Of a stretch of 64,000 nucleotides of DNA, positions 59,272 through 64,000 are shown piece after piece. A model generated the notes under the pieces. The model did not search any database, was not told the origin of the DNA, and saw nothing but the letters and a program-made list of their open reading frames with translations. This stretch comes from Cavia porcellus (lineage: Eukaryota; Chordata; Mammalia; Rodentia; Caviidae): positions 99,294,123 to 99,358,122 of the forward strand of contig NW_026947486.1 of assembly GCF_034190915.1 (NCBI RefSeq), read 5' to 3'. Position 1 is the first letter of the stretch. The number at the start of each line of letters is the position of its first letter. Made by a program: the position numbers and the translations under genes.

Positions 59272-60390
59272 ATGAAAAGAGCAAAAGATAAAACAAAACC
59301 TCTAGCCACTGACCCTTGGAAAATAAACCCAGGGGAGATAAATACAGAAGAGAACCAGTACAGTAATCATGCAGTACTAGCCACAACATCAGGAGACATA
59401 AGAAATTCATTTGTGACTTTATAGATAAATTTAAAACTGAAATTCTAACCCAAGTGACAAAAGCAATGTAAAGGTTAATTAAAGAAATGCTAAGCCCTTC
59501 TCAAGAAAATGCAGAGGGAAGAATGGAGGAAGCCAGAAAAGGAAGAGAAACCTTTGGTGAAGAATATAAACAAAGTCTAGAATACATGAATCAGATCCAA
59601 GGAGACTACCAGGAAAAGAAAAACTCCACTGAAAGATGTCAAAATGCCTCGACAGAAATAAAAGTTAGCCTTTGGAAACTTTAAGAGAGATTTACAATAT
59701 GTGATAGTGAAAGAAATGACCTATTAAAAATAACCAGGAACCAAGAAATAACAATTCAAAGGCTAGAAGATGACAAGAGGATCTATAACTTAAGAGTAAA
59801 AAACGTAAGTTAAGAAGCAGGGATCACCACAAATGAATTACAAAGACTTTTCAAAAAAATAATTAAGGAAAATTTCCCAAACATAGGAAAAAGAAATGAT
59901 ATCCAGATAAATGAGGCATAAAGAACTCCAGCCAGCTATAACCAAACAGATCTACAACCAGATATATAATAATCAAGATACCAGAAATCCACCACAAGAG
60001 CAGAACACTAAAAACGACCATAAAAAAGAAGCAGATCACATACAAAGAACAAATCATCAAATAATGACAGACTCATCAACACAAACTATTAAATCAAGAA
60101 GAGCCTAGGGGGAAATAAGCCAAGCCCTGAAAGAAAATAACCTCCGTCCAAGATTACTGTACCCTGAAAATCTTTCTCTCTCAAAATTAATGGAGAAATA
60201 AGATGTTTCCAAGAAAAAGAGGAAATGTGGGAATTCATGGCCACCAATCCAACCCTACAGAACATACTGAAGGATATTCTAGAGAAAGAGAAAATAAAAC
60301 AATTCCAGCAACAGTGGCAGAGAGGCTTCAATGAACAAGGAGGACAGTGGAATAAAGGAGAAAAGTGGACAATAATAGCAGAAAAATAGA
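59272..60390 (+). pseudogene. L1 ORF1, broken
   Basis: Starts MKRAKDKTKPLATDPWK. Coiled-coil pieces (EYKQSLEYMNQIQGDYQEKKNSTERCQNASTE), an RRM-like NLRVKN segment and a C-terminal domain (LSLKINGEIRCFQEKEEMWEF, near 60170-60235) are in order. Stops at about 59.42, 59.68 and later break the frame. Confidence 0.75.
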
Positions 60391-62324
60391 ATAGGAGAGT
60401 TGAGACAGAGAAGGTGGGTTATAATTTTTTTTTAACACAGATAGCCTAGATACACTAAGAAAAAGAAACACAGGCAGAGTAGATTAGGAGACAGGATCCA
60501 TCAAGATGCTCCAAATAGAAATAAACTCAACCTGAAAGAGGGTTAATAAACTGAAAGTCAAGGATGAGAAAATGGTGCTCTATGTGACAGGAAACCAGAG
60601 AGAAATAGGAACAACTCACCCAGCAGGTGCAGATAGGTTGGAAAATTATGACGTTTTAGTGCAGTGTAGAACACAAAGCTAGAAGGAAGGAAAACCTTGT
60701 GGCTTTAGTAAGTAAAAGAGTACAGCTCAAGATCAAGCTCAAGGGTAAAGAGGTTCAGCAATGCTCAGATAGATAACGGGTTCCCCTTAATCTAAAATCT
60801 AAAGGACTTAGTGGGAACCAAAATATACAAAGCATCCTGAGAAAGCAATGGTGAGGAATTGCCTAAAAAAGAAAATCAGAGGACATTGTTAATAGTGTAT
60901 CAGGATTTAAAAGCCGCAGTAATCTTATTGCTCTGCTTAATTTGATTTTATTTTGTTTAAGTCAATCTACTCATACTAGATTTGAGGGCATAGATAGCTA
61001 TCCCCAAAATAGCAAGCTATACTACAGTAACTATCCTTAATTTCCTATTAACTTAAACTGAAACCCTGTTTTACTTACATTGTCTTACTATGACTGATCT
61101 TTTTTGAACATGGTTTGTTAAACTGCTGTTTTGCCTTGACTGATCTTATTTGAATTTATTATGCTTGATAATATTGAATCTAAGACTAGAGGCAACCACT
61201 CTGAAGATGACAAGATGTAATAACATACCCATTCTGGTTTGATTATTAATTGCTTTTGAAGTCCTACAATGTCTCCAAAGCTTTTTTTCACTAAAAGAAC
61301 TATCTAATGCTATGTTCAATTTCAACTCTATTGAAAATAACAAGAGAAAGCATAATAAGTACTGTAGGTCACATAATAATGTGGTTTTATATGTCTTTTT
61401 CATTTCATGTTTTCCTAAGAATTTGTTTTTTTCTCTTACTATGATCTGCTTTTCCCTATAATACAGAAAGGATAGATACACATGTAGAGATTCACACATG
61501 GGAATAATTTCTAAACAGTTTACAGGAACAGATTAGATAATGCACGACGTAACGAACAGATACTCAGAAGAAGAAGAGACACTAAGAAACCCAGTGCTAA
61601 TTCTGTAACATTATGGTATAAAATCTAGAAAAACTATTATTCACTGTTCAGAGTGATATTAGTCTAGTCTCTTATGTTCAATTTCAGCATACATAATGAT
61701 AAGGACAGCTACTATGCAGAGAATGAGGGACATTATGGCAGGCACTATTGACTTCTTCATTGTCAGGTCTTGAAGACCTAAAAATCCTTCATCATCCTGT
61801 AATAATTTTATTAGTTCTGTAATGCTCAGTATGTATTCACTGTGAGTGAAAATGGGGACAACTATTTGCAAGAAAATTAGAGGCAATAAGACAGACAGTG
61901 AAGATTTCCTGTGGGATTGCTTTGAAATCGTTGTTTCTTCAAATTGTTTCCTTATGATCTCTTTTGTTCTGTTTTGGTATGTTTAATCTTACGCTCATTA
62001 AGTTATGGGCAATTCTGTTGAAGATAGCAAGAGGCATTATAGTATTCATTGTTGATCACCTTGTATTTTGTTTTTACATCATATACTATGTCTGTTCTTG
62101 CTTTAACTGGTCCTAATTTGTTTTGTCACATTTGGCTTTGTTCTCTTCAAACAAAGCAATAAGAACCATAGGAGTAATAAAACCTAAAATGTGTAATTGG
62201 TATTGTAAAAAAGAGGAAAAGAAAGTGCTCTAAAAGATATAACCACACGTATGTTTAAGTGTGTAAAACAGATAACCATATTACTAAATTTGTGTTGGCT
62301 CACTGAACAGAACTGTTTGCAGTC
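60391..62324 (+). mobile_element. L1 ORF2 scrap and 3'UTR
   Basis: 60.55-60.6 kb reads like the ORF2 endonuclease segment LKVKDEKMVLYVTGN. From about 60.94 kb the sequence matches L1 3'UTR. Within 61.28-61.9 kb a stretch (61309-61368) matches 15272-15348 in the same strand although the two L1 copies point in opposite directions, so it may be a local inversion or a nested piece. Confidence 0.55.
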
Positions 62325-62336
62325 AAAAAAAGAATA

Positions 62337-62777
62337 GAGGATGATTTAATCATGGAGACTGTTCAATGCCATAGCCATGAAATTGTGCATATGTACTTGT
62401 GTGTGCAGAAGTTCCATGACAGCACACACCTCCAAACTACTCAGGTTGTCAGATGTGCAGGCCCTGTCCCAGTGCCTCTTCCAATTTGTCCAGGCTCCTC
62501 TGTCACTCACTACCTGATAAGCTAATTTTCCCCGGTGAAAGTAACATCAACGTTTTGATGCAAACTGGTTTTCCAAGTTCATATATATCTGACACCCAAC
62601 CTCTCAGAAGAGAACCCACTGCTGAGACTGTCTCAGTAGGTGACGCCTGAAGCCTTAACTGTGGCTGCCCTGTGTGAATTGCACAAACTTTGCCTTGACA
62701 TCTCATAACGAACTTAGATGGATATTTGATATTTTCACTTTGCAAAGTGTAAACGGGGCACCAGGAAGAAACAATTA
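62337..62777. other. Unassigned sequence
   Basis: No gene or repeat recognised between the L1 and the solo LTR. Confidence 0.4.
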
Positions 62778-62783
62778 ACTTTT
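62778..62783. repeat. Solo LTR target duplication, left copy
   Basis: ACTTTT, repeated at 63302-63307. Confidence 0.75.
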
Positions 62784-63301
62784 TGTGGTGTCGCCTAAGG
62801 AGTCTGGCCCCCTCATAGTCTGTGATAACATCAGTCCCGCATGGGAACAGAGACTGGGTAGGAAAGCCTGCCCAAGAGGAGAAAAGGTTCTCGCCTCTTT
62901 TCTCATGATGTGCGACTAGGCTGTGTTTACAGAGCTAGTAGGAAGTGGCCTACCTTCAGGTGGCTAGAAAGAACAAACATAATTAAAAACATTCTTGGGC
63001 TAATGGAGTTCCTCCTGGGTTATTGGGGCAAGAAGAACCGGTTATGCTTGTTTGCTTAACTTAGATAGTTTGGATAAACATTGTAGTTTGTCACAAAGCT
63101 TGTCACAAAGAATGCTATTTCAAGATAAATGTCTGTGCACTGTGAGTTGATCTGGTTCACTATATAAGAGCCTAAAAATAAAGCACAGCATGCAGTTGCA
63201 ATTGCTGTTTTCTCTGCTCTGTATCCCCCGTGTCCTGATTTCGTGAGTGTGTGTGTGTGTGCCTCTTCCCGGGGTCCCAAGTGCACTAGAAACTCGCGAC
63301 A
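62784..63301 (+). repeat. Solo LTR of a class II-type endogenous retrovirus
   Basis: 518 bp from TGTGGTGTCG to CTCGCGACA (TG...CA), flanked by a 6-bp duplication. TATATAA (63161-63167), AATAAA (63177-63182) and a TG-rich U5 (63245-63262) lie in the proper order. No internal retroviral sequence adjoins it, so the provirus was reduced by LTR-LTR recombination. It is unrelated in sequence to the 478-bp LTR at 8.5 kb. Confidence 0.85.
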
Positions 63302-63307
63302 ACTTTT
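63302..63307. repeat. Solo LTR target duplication, right copy
   Basis: ACTTTT, partner of 62778-62783. Confidence 0.75.
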
Positions 63308-64000
63308 CCAAAGGCGAAAAGCCAGTAGGCTGCAGAGCCAGGATTTGAGACCTACCATGTAACCCCTCAGCTAACACTACACTTGTGGAAACACTATCTC
63401 CCTGTGGAAAGGAAAAGCAAAAGCACACAGTGCATGTGCAGGGAATCATGGCCTCAGGGACAGTCTAACCACAGATTCAACTGACACAGCTTCTCTCCTC
63501 ATCAGCCTCTACCCAGACAGTTTTGAGCTATCTTCCTAGATCTAAACCATGACTTCCAAACACTAGAGAACCTTAACACAAATGATTGCATCTACTTCCA
63601 TCTGTGGATTCCAACCCTTTGCAACATTAAAATTAAAATTCAATATTAAAATAATTTCTAAATGACCACACCCATGTTTCTGGGACGATCCTAACTCTCC
63701 CTGCAAAGTGCCTGACTGAGGAAACTCAAAGAATATTGAACTGTACCTTGTATCAAACACTTGAGGACATATTCCTGATCACATTTTCTGAGAGTACTGA
63801 CTACAAAATGCTTACGAGTGTGAGTAGTCATCTATCCCTGTGAGATATATTCAGCTGTTAATTCCTGTAGGACATGAAAATGTCCATTTCCTAGGAAGGG
63901 CAAGAATTCTGCTAAAACCCTTACCCTCACGGTATCTGTGTGAGAATGGACTCCTAGCTTCCATAACTGCCTGTTAGCAGACAGGTCTGCCTAATGGCTT
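63308..64000 (-). repeat. Inverted duplication, right arm (runs off the window)
   Basis: The reverse complement matches 36192-36890 along its length, including the MIR-like core and a conserved 65-codon frame of no known family. Homology continues to the last base of the window and stops next to the solo LTR. Confidence 0.85.

Larger units (their letters stand above)
59272..62336 (+). mobile_element. ORF2-deleted L1, sense
   Basis: ORF1 (59272-60390) is followed by a short ORF2 endonuclease scrap near 60.55 kb and then L1 3'UTR from about 60.94 kb, ending with an A-run at 62325 shortly after CACTGAACAGAACTGTTTGC. Compared with other copies the final 200 bp of the 3'UTR are absent. Confidence 0.7.

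Noticed and set aside
3778..64000. CRISPR arrays, bacterial-type operons or toxin systems
   Set aside because: The direct repeats found are SINEs, L1 units, LTRs and microsatellites. The sequence is a mammalian nuclear genome.

Overview
The window is non-coding mammalian nuclear DNA built almost wholly from retrotransposons. A rodent source is likely: there is a B1-type 7SL SINE on the + strand near 35.7 kb, several antisense B1 copies, ID-like tRNA-derived SINEs, a young IAP-type class II endogenous retrovirus, and many L1 copies. I could not settle the species. I found no convincing host gene exon and no structural RNA gene.

Layout. 1-2.5 kb: no recognisable feature. 2.6-8.2 kb: an old antisense L1 split by a 4.2-kb composite L1 insertion (3220-7416) with exact 15-bp target duplications. 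8.2-16.2 kb: an ORF2-less antisense L1 split by an env-less provirus (8482-15189). The provirus has 478-bp LTRs, a 6-bp target duplication, a PBS, a splice donor, gag (frame broken near its start), pro (dUTPase, protease, G-patch) and intact pol (RT, RNase H, integrase). 16.3-19.7 kb: a purine-rich tract and unassigned sequence. 19.7-25.7 kb: a long antisense L1 with nested insertions. 26-40.9 kb: mostly unassigned, with scattered B1 and ID SINEs, an interstitial telomeric array (35.55 kb) and one arm of an inverted duplication (36.19-36.89 kb). 40.9-47 kb and 52.2-55 kb: two + strand L1 copies with degraded ORF2 and long 3'UTRs. 57.5-58.1 kb: an LTR-like segment. 59-62.3 kb: a + strand L1 lacking nearly all of ORF2. 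62.78-63.30 kb: a solo LTR with a 6-bp target duplication. 63.31-64 kb: the second arm of the inverted duplication, running off the window.

How the parts work together. In the provirus, the 5' LTR holds promoter and poly(A) signals. gag, pro and pol lie in successive -1 frames joined by two slippery heptamers, A AAA AAC and G GGT TTT, the first followed by a GC-rich hairpin. Pro and pol are open throughout. The L1 copies belong to at least two 3'UTR subfamilies. Three show ORF1 sequence close to 3'UTR without a normal ORF2, and the 3'UTRs appear to consist of degenerate tandem units of about 145 bp.

The most interesting items are the young provirus with its frameshift signals, the composite L1 insertion that looks like a 3' transduction of a second L1, the ORF2-less L1 forms, and the inverted duplication with a solo LTR at its edge.
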